From Blautia hydrogenotrophica DSM 10507 (GTDB lineage Bacteria; Bacillota; Clostridia; Lachnospirales; Lachnospiraceae), in the NCBI RefSeq assembly GCF_034356035.1, contig NZ_CP136423.1:620001-684000 (forward strand): DNA of 64,000 nucleotides, given 5' to 3'. The notes under the pieces are model-generated. The model made no database searches, was not told the origin of the DNA, and saw nothing but the letters and a program-made list of their open reading frames with translations. Made by a program: the position numbers and the translations under genes. This document shows, in pieces, positions 36,465 through 45,630 of the stretch (the first letter of the stretch is position 1; every line of letters starts with the position of its first letter).

Positions 36465-38028
36465 GGCAAAAGACTCCGTATACAGCCAGGAGATGGCAGA
36501 CTATGCGGTGGCTTTTATTGAGTGCCTCTGCCATACCAAAGGCACCTGGGCGGGAAAGCCCTTTGAACTGATCGACTGGCAGGAACAGATCATCCGGGAT
36601 CTTTTTGGAACGCTGAAACCCAATGGGTACCGGCAGTTCAATACGGCCTACATTGAGATCCCGAAGAAACAGGGAAAATCAGAACTAGCAGCGGCTGTGG
36701 CTCTGCTGTTGTGCTGTGGGGACGGGGAGGAACGGGCCGAGGTATATGGCTGTGCCGCCGACCGGCAGCAGGCGTCCATTGTCTTTGAGGTTGCGGCCGA
36801 TATGGTGCGGATGTGTCCGGCTCTTTCCAAACGGGTGAAGATCCTGGCATCACAGAAACGGATCATCTACCAGCCGACCAATTCCTTTTACCAGGTGCTG
36901 TCAGCGGAGGCGTATTCCAAGCATGGGTTTAATATCCACGGTGTGGTCTTTGATGAGCTGCATACCCAGCCGAACCGGAAACTTTTTGATGTCATGACAA
37001 AGGGCTCCGGGGATGCCAGGATGCAGCCCTTGTATTTTCTGATCACGACAGCGGGAACGGATACCAACTCGATCTGTTATGAGACACACCAGAAAGCGAA
37101 AGACATCCTGGAAGGCCGGAAGATTGACCCGACCTTTTATCCTGTGATCTATGGGGCGGAAGAATCTGATGACTGGACAGACCCGAAGGTGTGGAAGAAG
37201 GCAAATCCTTCGTTGGATATTACAGTTGGCATCGACAAGGTGAAGGCTGCCTGTGAATCGGCCAAGCAGAACCCAGGGGAAGAAAACTCCTTCCGGCAGC
37301 TTCGTCTGAACCAGTGGGTAAAACAGGCAGTGCGTTGGATGCCAATGGAGAAGTGGGATGCCTGTGCATTTCCCGTTTCTGAGGATGACCTGGAAGGTAG
37401 GATTTGTTATGGCGGTCTGGATCTTTCTTCCACTACGGATATCACTGCGTTTGTGCTGGTGTTCCCTCCGGAGGATGAAGATGACAAATACTGTGTTCTT
37501 CCCTATTTCTGGGTGCCGGAGGAAACGCTGGAGCTGCGTGTGCGCAGAGATCATGTTCCCTATGATGTATGGGAGCGGCAGGGATACCTGCAGACTACGG
37601 AAGGAAATGTGGTGCATTACGGATATATTGAGAAGTTCATTGAAAGTCTGGAGGAACGGTTTAATATCCGTGAGATTGCCTTTGACCGCTGGGGAGCCGT
37701 GCAGATGGTGCAGAACCTGGAGGGCATGGGCTTTACGGTGGTTCCCTTTGGGCAGGGATTTAAGGATATGTCCCCTCCTACCAAAGAACTGATGAAGCTG
37801 ACGCTGGAGCAGCGGATCGCCCATGGCGGGCATCCGGTGCTGCGTTGGATGATGGATAACATCTATATCCGCACAGACCCGGCGGGAAATATTAAAGCGG
37901 ATAAGGAAAAATCTACAGAGAAGATTGACGGAGCTGTTGCCACCATTATGGCTTTGGACCGTGCAATCCGCTGTGGAAATGATAAAAGTGCTTCGGTGTA
38001 TGACAGCCGGGGCCTTTTGTTTCTCTAA
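36421..38028 (+). CDS. Large terminase subunit
   Basis: 535 residues. Terminase_1-type ATPase: EIPKKQGKSELAAAVALLL (Walker A region), then VVFDELHTQP (Walker B), and nuclease region YGGLDLSSTTDITAF with later D residues. It packages phage DNA with the small subunit encoded at 30102. Start ATG 36421 (MAIRKLKKYRPT) by family comparison. Confidence 0.93.
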   Translation: MAIRKLKKYRPTKFKAKDSVYSQEMADYAVAFIECLCHTKGTWAGKPFELIDWQEQIIRDLFGTLKPNGYRQFNTAYIEIPKKQGKSELAAAVALLLCCGDGEERAEVYGCAADRQQASIVFEVAADMVRMCPALSKRVKILASQKRIIYQPTNSFYQVLSAEAYSKHGFNIHGVVFDELHTQPNRKLFDVMTKGSGDARMQPLYFLITTAGTDTNSICYETHQKAKDILEGRKIDPTFYPVIYGAEESDDWTDPKVWKKANPSLDITVGIDKVKAACESAKQNPGEENSFRQLRLNQWVKQAVRWMPMEKWDACAFPVSEDDLEGRICYGGLDLSSTTDITAFVLVFPPEDEDDKYCVLPYFWVPEETLELRVRRDHVPYDVWERQGYLQTTEGNVVHYGYIEKFIESLEERFNIREIAFDRWGAVQMVQNLEGMGFTVVPFGQGFKDMSPPTKELMKLTLEQRIAHGGHPVLRWMMDNIYIRTDPAGNIKADKEKSTEKIDGAVATIMALDRAIRCGNDKSASVYDSRGLLFL

Positions 38029-38130
38029 GGGTTGTTGCTATTTACCGGTCTGTGCCCGATATCTTTGGTAGTATCTAGTATGGCTATTTTGCAGGAAATC
38101 CTTTATCCTTGCTGGTAAAGGAGGTGGCAC

Positions 38131-38427
38131 ATGGACAGTGAAGATTTTAAGGCAATGCTTGTGACAGAACGGATGCAGATGCACTACGGGGAATTCCGAA
38201 AGGAAAATCCGGCAGAACCGGCAAAGATCCATCGGAAAGATCGGATCGAACGTGCATTTGAGCGTGTCGTAGAAAAGTTAGATACAGAGAGCCAGAAAAT
38301 CTTAAGGGACTATATCAATGCAATCAGTGCAGACCTGTCGAAAGAAAATGAGTTATTCTATCGGGCGGGAGTCCGGGATGGCGTCAATTTGGATCGTCTG
38401 GTAAAAGAAATGAAGGAAAGCAAATAA
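38131..38427 (+). CDS. Hypothetical phage protein (98 aa)
   Basis: Helical, charged: MDSEDFKAMLVTERMQMHYG; ends GVRDGVNLDRLVKEMKESK. Strong AAAGGAGGTG upstream. Lies between large terminase and portal. Not recognised. Confidence 0.6.
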   Translation: MDSEDFKAMLVTERMQMHYGEFRKENPAEPAKIHRKDRIERAFERVVEKLDTESQKILRDYINAISADLSKENELFYRAGVRDGVNLDRLVKEMKESK

Positions 38428-38513
38428 ACAGAACAAGCAGTACAAGGAGAACACCCGTCAGAAATGGCAGGTGTTTTTCTTATGCTCTTTTTGAGATTGG
38501 ATGGTGATTAGAA

Positions 38514-39881
38514 ATGGGATTACTTTCAGGACTTTTTCGTTCCAGAGATAAACCTCAGAACCGTACCTCCGGCAGTGCCTATAGCTTTTTCTTCGGGGGA
38601 AGTTCTGCAGGCAAGCGGGTCAATGAACGGTCTGCCATGCAGATGACGGCCGTCTATGCCTGTGTGCGTATTCTCTCAGAGGCCATCGCCGGTCTGCCAC
38701 TTCATCTGTACCGGTATAAGGAGGATGGAGGTAAGGAAAAGGCTCTGGATCATTCGTTATACAGGCTGCTCCATGATGAACCGAACCCGGAGATGAGTTC
38801 TTTCGTATTCCGGGAGACGCTGATGACGCATCTGCTCCTGTGGGGCAATGCTTATGCACAGATCATTCGCAATGGAAAGGGAGAAGTGATTGCTCTCTAT
38901 CCTTTGATGCCAGATCGGATGACAGTGGACCGGGATGGGAATGGGCAGTTGTATTACGAGTACACCGTCAGCATGGATGATGCGCCTACGGTAAAAGGAA
39001 GCGTTGTCCGTCTGAAGCCTTCCGATGTGCTGCATATCCCAGGACTGGGGTTTGACGGTCTGGTGGGATATTCGCCGATTGCTATGGCTAAGAACGCCAT
39101 TGGCATGACGATTGCCTGTGAGGAGTACGGAGCGAAGTTCTTTGCCAACGGTGCGGCTCCTGGCGGCGTCTTGGAGCATCCGGGGACCATCAAAGATCCA
39201 CAGCGTGTCCGGGAAAGCTGGCAGTCCACCTTCGGCGGCAGCGGCAACAGCAATAAGATTGCTGTCTTAGAAGAGGGCATGAAATACACGCCCATCGGCA
39301 TCTCTCCGGAACAGGCGCAGTTTCTGGAGACAAGGAAGTTCCAGATTAACGAGATCGCCCGTATTTTCCGAGTGCCGCCTCACATGGTAGGCGACCTGGA
39401 AAAATCCAGCTTCTCCAACATCGAGCAGCAGTCGCTGGAGTTCGTGAAATACACGCTGGAACCCTGGCTGGTGCGCTGGGAGCAGTCCATTCAGCGAACG
39501 CTCTTTTCCCCAGAGGAAAAGAAACAATATTTTGCCAAATTCAACGTGGAAGGATTGCTCCGGGGCGACTATGCAAGCCGCATGACCGGCTATGCCACAG
39601 CAAGGCAGAACGGCTGGATGAGCGCCAATGACATCCGGGAACTGGAGAACATGGACCGTATCCCCGCCGAGGAGGGCGGAGATCTGTACCTGATCAATGG
39701 CAATATGCTCCCGCTTGGAAACGCCGGGGCTTTTGCAAATACCGAAGTTAGCGATGACGGAAAGGAGGAAGATTCCGATGAAGAAGTTCTGGAAGTGGAA
39801 GAACCAGGCGGAGACGGAAACGGCTCCGGTAGCGAGGACGCTGTTCTTGAACGGCACCATCGCCGAGGAAAGCTGGTTTGA
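38514..39881 (+). CDS. Phage portal protein (HK97 family)
   Basis: 455 residues. RSAMQMTAVYACVRILSEAI and YAQIIRNGKGEVIALYPL fit the HK97-like portal family. It forms the DNA entry ring of the head. Order portal, ClpP-like protease, major capsid is standard. Acidic C-terminal tail. Confidence 0.93.
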   Translation: MGLLSGLFRSRDKPQNRTSGSAYSFFFGGSSAGKRVNERSAMQMTAVYACVRILSEAIAGLPLHLYRYKEDGGKEKALDHSLYRLLHDEPNPEMSSFVFRETLMTHLLLWGNAYAQIIRNGKGEVIALYPLMPDRMTVDRDGNGQLYYEYTVSMDDAPTVKGSVVRLKPSDVLHIPGLGFDGLVGYSPIAMAKNAIGMTIACEEYGAKFFANGAAPGGVLEHPGTIKDPQRVRESWQSTFGGSGNSNKIAVLEEGMKYTPIGISPEQAQFLETRKFQINEIARIFRVPPHMVGDLEKSSFSNIEQQSLEFVKYTLEPWLVRWEQSIQRTLFSPEEKKQYFAKFNVEGLLRGDYASRMTGYATARQNGWMSANDIRELENMDRIPAEEGGDLYLINGNMLPLGNAGAFANTEVSDDGKEEDSDEEVLEVEEPGGDGNGSGSEDAVLERHHRRGKLV

Positions 39882-40518
39882 CGATGACGTGACGCCGCAG
39901 CTTTTCAAAGAGGAGCTGATGGCAGGCTCCGGCGATATTACCGTCTGGATCAACAGCCCCGGCGGGGACTGCGTGGCGGCCGCCCAGATCTATAACATGC
40001 TGATGGACTATCCGCACAATGTCACAGTCAAGATTGACGGCATCGCGGCATCCGCTGCAAGCGTGATCGCTATGGCTGGGACCCGTGTGTTGGTATCGCC
40101 GGTGTCCATGATGATGATCCACAATCCTATGACTGTGGCCATGGGCGATACCGCAGAGATGCAGAAGGCCATCGAGATGCTTGGGAGCGTGAAGGATTCC
40201 ATCATCAACGCCTATGAGATCAAGACCGGGCTATCCCGCGCCAAGCTGTCCCATCTGATGGACGCGGAGACCTGGATGGACGCAGGCAAGGCGGTAGAGC
40301 TTGGCTTTGCCGACGGCGTCTTAAGCCGGGCGGAGATCCCGGAGGACATAGAGCCGCCTGCGGTATCCATGCTGTATTCCAAAGCGGCTGTGGTCAATTC
40401 CCTCATGGATAAGATCGCAGCCAAGTGCAGGACCAACCCGAAGAAAACTGAAAATCCCAACCCCACGGGCCGCTCTGTAGACAGTCTCTACGAGCGGCTC
40501 AATCTTTTGAAACATTAA
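39778..40518 (+). CDS. ClpP-like prohead protease
   Basis: 246 residues with the ClpP-fold serine protease signature: VWINSPGGDCVAAAQIYN, GIAASAASVIAMAGT (catalytic serine) and MMMIHNPM (histidine). It cleaves the capsid delta domain during head maturation. ATG 39778 follows AAAGGAGG and overlaps the portal 3' end. Confidence 0.92.
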   Translation: MKKFWKWKNQAETETAPVARTLFLNGTIAEESWFDDDVTPQLFKEELMAGSGDITVWINSPGGDCVAAAQIYNMLMDYPHNVTVKIDGIAASAASVIAMAGTRVLVSPVSMMMIHNPMTVAMGDTAEMQKAIEMLGSVKDSIINAYEIKTGLSRAKLSHLMDAETWMDAGKAVELGFADGVLSRAEIPEDIEPPAVSMLYSKAAVVNSLMDKIAAKCRTNPKKTENPNPTGRSVDSLYERLNLLKH

Positions 40519-40532
40519 GGAGGATAACGACT

Positions 40533-41741
40533 ATGACGATTTTGGAACTGCGCGAGAAGCGCGCCAAAGCATGGGAAGCCACGAAAGCCTTTCTGGATTC
40601 CCACAGAAACGATAAGGGCGTCCTGTCCGCTGAGGATGACGCCGCCTATACCCGCATGGAGCAGGAGATCACCGACCTGGGCAAGGAGATCGACCGTTTG
40701 GAACGTCAGGAGGCGCTGGAGGCGGAATTGAACCGTCCGGTGAACAAGCCCCTGACGGGAAAGCCCATGAATGGCAAGGAAGATACTAAGACCGGCCGTG
40801 CGGCGGATGAGTATCGCCAGAACTTCTGGAACATGATGCGTTCCAAAGCGCCCATGCCCACAGTGCTGAACGCGCTGCAGATCGGTACAGACTCCGAGGG
40901 CGGCTATCTGGTGCCGGATGAATATGAGCGTACTTTGGTGGAGGCGCTGGAGGAAGAGAATGTATTCCGTCAGCTTGCCAAGGTGATCCAGACCTCCAGC
41001 GGTGACCGGAAGATCCCCGTAGTGGCGTCCAAGGGGACTGCATCCTGGATTGACGAGGAAGGAGTCTATACCGAGAGCGATGACTCCTTTGCGCAGGTAT
41101 CTATTGGAGCCTACAAGCTGGGCACGATGATTAAGGTTTCCGAGGAACTGTTAAACGACAGTGTGTTTGACCTGGAGTCCTATATTGCCAGGGAGTTTGC
41201 GAGAAGGATCGGAGCCAAAGAGGAGGAAGCCTTCTTTACCGGGGACGGTACCGGAAAGCCGCTGGGCATCCTGACTGCCTCCGGCGGTGCGGAGACCGGT
41301 GTGACAGCTGCATCCGCCACTGCGGTGACAGCGGATGAACTGATGGATCTGTTCTACTCTCTGAAATCCCCGTACCGTAAAAATGCGGTATGGGTTTTGA
41401 ATGACTCTACCATCAAAGCCATCCGTAAGCTGAAGGATAACAACGGCCAGTATCTGTGGCAGCCATCTCTGGTATCCGGTACGCCGGACACAATCCTTGG
41501 CCGACCGGTAAAAACCTCTGCCTATATGCCTGTTATTGCGGCTGGGGCGAAAACCATCGCTTTTGGCGATTTCTCTTATTACTGGATCGCAGACCGCCAG
41601 GGGCGTTCCTTTAAGCGTCTGAATGAACTGTATGCGGCAAACGGACAGGTCGGTTTCCTTGGCTCCCAGAGAGTGGACGGCAAGATGATTCTGCCGGAGG
41701 CTGTGAAGGTGCTGGTACAGAAGGCCGGATCTGCAGGTTAA
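40533..41741 (+). CDS. Major capsid protein (HK97 family)
   Basis: 402 residues. An N-terminal ~95-residue coiled-coil delta domain (cleaved by the protease) precedes the HK97 fold (GTDSEGGYLVPDEYERTLVE; APYRKNAVWVLNDST region). AAGGAGG upstream. Confidence 0.95.
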   Translation: MTILELREKRAKAWEATKAFLDSHRNDKGVLSAEDDAAYTRMEQEITDLGKEIDRLERQEALEAELNRPVNKPLTGKPMNGKEDTKTGRAADEYRQNFWNMMRSKAPMPTVLNALQIGTDSEGGYLVPDEYERTLVEALEEENVFRQLAKVIQTSSGDRKIPVVASKGTASWIDEEGVYTESDDSFAQVSIGAYKLGTMIKVSEELLNDSVFDLESYIAREFARRIGAKEEEAFFTGDGTGKPLGILTASGGAETGVTAASATAVTADELMDLFYSLKSPYRKNAVWVLNDSTIKAIRKLKDNNGQYLWQPSLVSGTPDTILGRPVKTSAYMPVIAAGAKTIAFGDFSYYWIADRQGRSFKRLNELYAANGQVGFLGSQRVDGKMILPEAVKVLVQKAGSAG

Positions 41742-41871
41742 GGATACAGATAGCAGTGGAAGGGCGTGAAGATAGCATCCACGATCTTCCTCCCTGTTAT
41801 GGGCTTTAGCCTGTTGAGCGAATTGGAGCTTTTCGCTGATCCGAAAAACGGAAATTCGCGAAACAAAGAAC

Positions 41872-42352
41872 CACCCGCTTTGCGGGTGCGCGTCGATTCA
41901 TATGTTGGTAAGTATCCCGCCGAAGATTAGTGTGTCTTCGTTTATGGGATATTTAAAGGGGAAAAGTGCGCTTATGATATTCGACAAGCACGCAAACTTA
42001 AAGTACAAGTTTGGGAACCGCCATTTCTGGGCGGAGGGATATTATGTCAGCACAGTAGGATTAAATGAAGCGACGATAAAAAAGTACATTCAAGATCAGG
42101 AAAAACATGATATTGCAATGGACAAGTTAAGCGTAAAAGAGTACGAAGACCCTTTTAAGGGTAGAGGCTAAGTAGTAACAACACCCCTTGAGGGGTAGCG
42201 ACGCGTCAAAAGCAATTAGGCTTGAACGGAGCTGCGAGAAATGTGTGAAAACACATTTCTTGTAGCTAAAAGTGAAAGCCAGCGCCTTAAGACGCTGGCC
42301 TAGCAACATGGGCTTATAGCCCCAGAACAAACCACCCGTTGGACGGGTGGTT
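41872..42352 (+). mobile_element. IS200/IS605-type remnant with terminal hairpins
   Basis: Left hairpin CACCCGC-TTT-GCGGGTG (41872-41888) and right hairpin AACCACCCGT-TGG-ACGGGTGGTT (42330-42352) resemble the ends recognised by IS200-like TnpA. Only the C-terminal half of tnpA lies between them. About 160 nt of hairpin-rich noncoding DNA follows tnpA (AGAAATGTGT-GAAA-ACACATTTCT, GCCAGCG/CGCTGGC). Inserted between capsid and connector genes without breaking either. Confidence 0.8.
41902..42171 (+). pseudogene. IS200-type transposase, N-terminal half missing
   Basis: Reads MLVSIPPKISVSSFMGYLKG, then GNRHFWAEGYYVSTVG, the second half of IS200-type TnpA with the catalytic tyrosine region. The first ~65 residues, including part of the HxH motif, are absent. 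Deletion runs from the left end into the gene, so it cannot transpose itself but could be moved in trans. Confidence 0.85.
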
Positions 42353-42371
42353 CTGATTGGAGGTGAGGATG

Positions 42372-42647
42372 ATGGTGGTAACGCTGGAAGAGATGAAACA
42401 GTATCTCCGGGTCGATTATGAAGATGATGACCAGTTGATTACAGGCTTTATAGCATCTGCGGAGCAGCTTTGCCGGGATATCCTCCGGGCTGATGAAACA
42501 GCGGATTTGGAAAAGGATGAGACCGTAAAAACTGCTGTTATGTATGCAGCCGCATATTTTTATGAACACCGGGAGGAAGCGGACCACCATGACTTGGCTC
42601 TGACAATCCGCTCCCTCTTGTTTGGCTCAAGGAAGGAGGCTTTCTGA
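42372..42647 (+). CDS. Head-tail connector protein (gp6-like)
   Basis: 91 residues: VTLEEMKQYLRVDYEDDDQL matches the HK97 gp6-like adaptor. GGAGGTG upstream; starts ATG 42369 or 42372. First of the connector genes. Confidence 0.85.
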   Translation: MVVTLEEMKQYLRVDYEDDDQLITGFIASAEQLCRDILRADETADLEKDETVKTAVMYAAAYFYEHREEADHHDLALTIRSLLFGSRKEAF

Positions 42648-42979
42648 TGAAAATTGAACTGTTGAACGTCAGGATTTTCATTTCAAAGAATACGGTGGTC
42701 ACGGATGCCATCGGAAACCGCCGGAATGAATGGAAGCCTTTCTATACCTGCTATGCGACTGTCAGCGGCGAAGCCGGGAAGGAGCAAACGGATGCAGGAA
42801 TGGTAGTAGATGATTCCAGCATTGATTTTACGATCCGGTGGTGTAAGAAAGCAGCGGAGATCGATTCTACCCATTTCCGTGTGGAGTTCAATGGGGAACT
42901 TTACAACATTGCCGCTGTGGATCACATGAATTACAGACGCAAAAGCATCAAGCTGTCCTGTGAGAAAGTGAGACGGTAA
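42647..42979 (+). CDS. Head closure protein
   Basis: 110 residues, beta-rich: RIFISKNTVVTDAIGNRRNE and RVEFNGELYNIAAVDHMNYR fit the phage head closure (SPP1 gp16-like) family. It overlaps the preceding stop by one base; tail genes follow. Confidence 0.85.
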   Translation: MKIELLNVRIFISKNTVVTDAIGNRRNEWKPFYTCYATVSGEAGKEQTDAGMVVDDSSIDFTIRWCKKAAEIDSTHFRVEFNGELYNIAAVDHMNYRRKSIKLSCEKVRR

Positions 42980-42981
42980 GG

Positions 42982-43365
42982 ATGAGCAGAGGAATTGCAA
43001 TCAGCCAGCTTTCTACGGCGGTGATGGAGGAATTGGAAGAATATGCGGATCTGGCTGCGGAAGATATGAAATCTGCGGTAAAGAAAGCGGCGGCAACCGT
43101 CCGGAAGGATATCGAAGCCAGCGCACCGAAGGATACCGGGGACTATGCGAAAAGCTGGGCGGTAAAGACCACAAAGGAAAGCTCCAACGCCATGCAGGTA
43201 ACGGTGCATTCCCGGAACCGGTATCAGCTTGCCCATCTGCTGGAGTATGGCCATGCGAAGCGGGGCGGCGGACGGGTGGCTGCAAGGTCTCACATCGTCG
43301 ATGCGGAAAAGGCCGGTATCGAACAGCTGGAGCGCGAGATTGAGAGGAGCCTGACGAATGGATGA
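42982..43365 (+). CDS. HK97 gp10-family tail-connector protein
   Basis: 127 residues: KAAATVRKDIEASAPKDTGD then YQLAHLLEYGHAKRGG, the gp10-like signature. Links head and tail. Overlaps the next gene by 8 bp. Confidence 0.9.
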   Translation: MSRGIAISQLSTAVMEELEEYADLAAEDMKSAVKKAAATVRKDIEASAPKDTGDYAKSWAVKTTKESSNAMQVTVHSRNRYQLAHLLEYGHAKRGGGRVAARSHIVDAEKAGIEQLEREIERSLTNG

Positions 43366-43675
43366 TGTGGTAAGACTTTTAGAGGAAACGGGCGTCCCTT
43401 TTGCTTATGACCACTTTGCGGAAGGGGAATCCCCCGATCCTCCGTTTATCTGCTACCTTCTGCCCCAGAGCGATAACTTTTCCGCAGACGGGAAGGTTTA
43501 TCTGAAGGTCAGCAGCGTGAATATCGAACTGTACACAGACAGTAAGGAGCTGGATGTGGAACAGAAGCTGGAAGCCGTGCTGGATACGCACGGTATTTTT
43601 TATGACAAAACAGAGGTCTGGATTGAGAGTGAAAAGCTCTATGAAGTCCTTTACTCGTTTGAAATGGAGGTTTGA
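43358..43675 (+). CDS. Tail completion (minor capsid-like) protein
   Basis: 105 residues in the standard tail-terminator position: [40 protein letters not shown]. Similar small proteins end the siphovirus tail tube. Overlaps its neighbour. Confidence 0.78.
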   Translation: MDDVVRLLEETGVPFAYDHFAEGESPDPPFICYLLPQSDNFSADGKVYLKVSSVNIELYTDSKELDVEQKLEAVLDTHGIFYDKTEVWIESEKLYEVLYSFEMEV

Positions 43676-43680
43676 TTTTT

Positions 43681-44289
43681 ATGGGAAACAAGGTCAAGTA
43701 TAACTTGAAAAACGTCCATGCCGCCAAGCTGACCGAGACGGATTCCGATGGTACGACTACCTTTTCGTATGCGGAACCAAAGGCAATCCCCGGTGCGGTG
43801 AGCATCAGTCTGGATGCGGAGGGCGAAACCAGCCCGTTCTATGCGGACGGTATTGTGTATTTCCGCAGCGTGACCAACAACGGCTACAGCGGTGATCTGG
43901 AGATCGCCCTGATCCCGGAGTGGTTCCGCACAGAGATTTTGCAGGAGAAGCTGGATGCAAAAGGGGTGCTGGTCGAAAACAGCGGTGTCGGGGAGAGCGT
44001 GAAATTTGCCCTGCTCTTTGAATTTGACGGGGATGTGAACGCTATCCGACATGTGCTGTATAACTGTTCTGCCTCCCGCCCGTCTATCGAGTCGGAGACG
44101 AAGGAGGACACGATTGAGCCGGGTACGGAGACGCTGTCGATCACGGCCGATCCCCGTTCCGATGGATTGGTGAAGGCCAGAACCGGCGATACCACAGATG
44201 CTGGGACTTATGCGAACTGGTACAAGACTGTGTATATTCCTACCGAGGAGGAACCGAAGGAAACAAGTGGTCAGGGAGGTAGCGTATGA
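43681..44289 (+). CDS. Major tail tube protein
   Basis: 202 residues: [19 protein letters not shown] then [20 protein letters not shown], the phi13/TP901-type tail tube fold, followed by a ~60-residue flexible C-terminal tail. Start ATG 43681 with GGAGG upstream. Its stop overlaps the chaperone start. Confidence 0.9.
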   Translation: MGNKVKYNLKNVHAAKLTETDSDGTTTFSYAEPKAIPGAVSISLDAEGETSPFYADGIVYFRSVTNNGYSGDLEIALIPEWFRTEILQEKLDAKGVLVENSGVGESVKFALLFEFDGDVNAIRHVLYNCSASRPSIESETKEDTIEPGTETLSITADPRSDGLVKARTGDTTDAGTYANWYKTVYIPTEEEPKETSGQGGSV

Positions 44290-44660
44290 TCAAGCGTGAG
44301 ATAGAAATCAGTGGGAAAAAGGTTCCCTTCCGTTCCTCTGCCACGATCCCCCGTCTGTACCGGGCAAAGTTCAAGAGGGATATTTTCAAGGATCTGTCTA
44401 AGCTGGAAAAATCCTATAAGGGTAAGACGGAAAACGGTGAGGAGTTGCAGATCGAGGATCTGGAGATCTTCGAGAACGTGGCCTATGTGATGGCCTATCA
44501 TGCCGACAACAGCATACCGGCGAATATTGAAGACTGGCTGGATCAGTTTGATATGTTTTCCATTTATGAGGTGCTGCCGCAGATTCTGGAACTGTGGGGT
44601 GAGAACCTTGTGACGGATGTGACGTCAAAAAAAAGATTGGCAGAAGTGAGCGGGAAATGA
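44286..44660 (+). CDS. Tail assembly chaperone, short form (gpG-like)
   Basis: 124 residues: [20 protein letters not shown], typical of the siphovirus tail chaperone. It keeps the tape measure protein soluble during tail assembly. A slippery A AAA AAA heptamer near its end leads to the longer form. Confidence 0.9.
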   Translation: MIKREIEISGKKVPFRSSATIPRLYRAKFKRDIFKDLSKLEKSYKGKTENGEELQIEDLEIFENVAYVMAYHADNSIPANIEDWLDQFDMFSIYEVLPQILELWGENLVTDVTSKKRLAEVSGK

Positions 44661-44821
44661 CCATGCCGCTGTTCCTTCTGCGGAGTGTGGAACTTGGGAT
44701 TTCCATCCGTGATCTGGATCTGCTCACGATTGGGCTGGTTCTGGATATGTGGACGGAAAAAGCCAATGACGGCGTGAAATATAAGAGGCTTGCCACTCAG
44801 GAGGACTTTGACAAATTTTAA
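44286..44821 (+). CDS. Tail assembly chaperone, long form by -1 frameshift (gpGT-like)
   Basis: After the heptamer at 44627-44633 (0-frame TCA AAA AAA AGA) a -1 shift continues with AAG ATT GGC and reads 62 more codons: [20 protein letters not shown] then [20 protein letters not shown], stop TAA 44819-44821. The extension resembles the T domain that binds the tape measure. The layout matches the conserved -1 frameshift of long-tailed phages. Reading: join 44286..44633 and 44633..44821. Confidence 0.88.
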
Positions 44822-44872
44822 GCAGAGAAAAAGCGTCGGTCGGAATCGGCGCTTTCACTCTCTACTGCAATA

Positions 44873-45202
44873 TTAAAAGTCAATGGTTTCTTCCAGCTGA
44901 CGGTTGATATCCATCCCGCCGTAAAGAATACGGGCGATGGATACCGTGTGCGTTTCATTGTTTACGGTATAAAACAGCAGATAGTTTTTTACCGATATAA
45001 AACGTACACCCTGACTGTGCCAGGGTTCTTCTTTATAGAGCGGATTTCGCTCCGGCATGGTTTCAAGAGACCGTACGCTTTGCATGATCTGCTGGGACAT
45101 ATTGCGGGCGGTATCCGGGACAAGAAGCGAATAGGCAATGTATTCGTAAATGTTTTTTAAATCCTGCTGGGCTTGAAAGGTATAAACGATCTTCATTTTC
45201 AT
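44873..45202 (-). CDS. RelE/ParE-type toxin
   Basis: 109 residues: KIVYTFQAQQDLKNIYEYIA and GVRFISVKNYLLFYTVNNET fit the ParE/RelE fold. These toxins cleave mRNA at the ribosome or inhibit gyrase; subtype not decided. ATG overlaps the antitoxin stop by 4 bp. Encoded against the tail genes, between chaperone and tape measure: a moron pair. Confidence 0.87.
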   Translation of the reverse strand: MKMKIVYTFQAQQDLKNIYEYIAYSLLVPDTARNMSQQIMQSVRSLETMPERNPLYKEEPWHSQGVRFISVKNYLLFYTVNNETHTVSIARILYGGMDINRQLEETIDF

Positions 45203-45516
45203 ATGCCGTATAGTCTCCTCATTTCTGCGTCTACTTCATCTGCGGAGACAACGCGGCCTGCTGCGATATCATCCATACCTTTTTGGAGTTCCATATCAAT
45301 CTGCTCTTTCGTCATACCGCCGATTGCAACCGGTTTTGCAGCCGGAAGTCTCATATCAAACGGTATGCCGCGATGGAGAACGACCTGCTTTAGGAACATT
45401 CCGATTGCATTCGACATAGGAATCCCAAGCTGGTTCAGAATCGCCTCTGCCTGTTCTTTTGTTTCAGGGTCTACTCTCGTATATACATTTGCGGTTCTGG
45501 ATGCAGTTCGTGCCAT
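45199..45516 (-). CDS. RelB/DinJ-type antitoxin
   Basis: 105 residues with an N-terminal ribbon-helix-helix (ANVYTRVDPETKEQAEAIL) and GIPMSNAIGMFLKQV, the DinJ pattern. The C-terminal part binds the toxin. Start ATG 45516 with GAGGTG upstream; it sits first in the operon, ahead of the toxin. It normally represses its own promoter. Confidence 0.88.
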   Translation of the reverse strand: MARTASRTANVYTRVDPETKEQAEAILNQLGIPMSNAIGMFLKQVVLHRGIPFDMRLPAAKPVAIGGMTKEQIDMELQKGMDDIAAGRVVSADEVDAEMRRLYGI

Positions 45517-45547
45517 GATAATCACCTCACTTTGATTTTCTGGCTTT

Positions 45548-45577
45548 ATTATATCTCTTTTGATTGCTAAAAGCAAT
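45548..45577 (-). promoter_or_regulatory. Toxin-antitoxin promoter with operator
   Basis: On the minus strand, TTGCTT (45576-45571), 17-bp spacer, TATAAT (45553-45548). ATTGC-TAAAA-GCAAT (45563-45577) overlaps the -35, a fitting operator for the ribbon-helix-helix antitoxin. Confidence 0.7.
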
Positions 45578-45630
45578 ACAAAAGCAGTTATTTTACAAAA
45601 TGTTCATTTTTTATGAGGGAGGTGAAAGCT

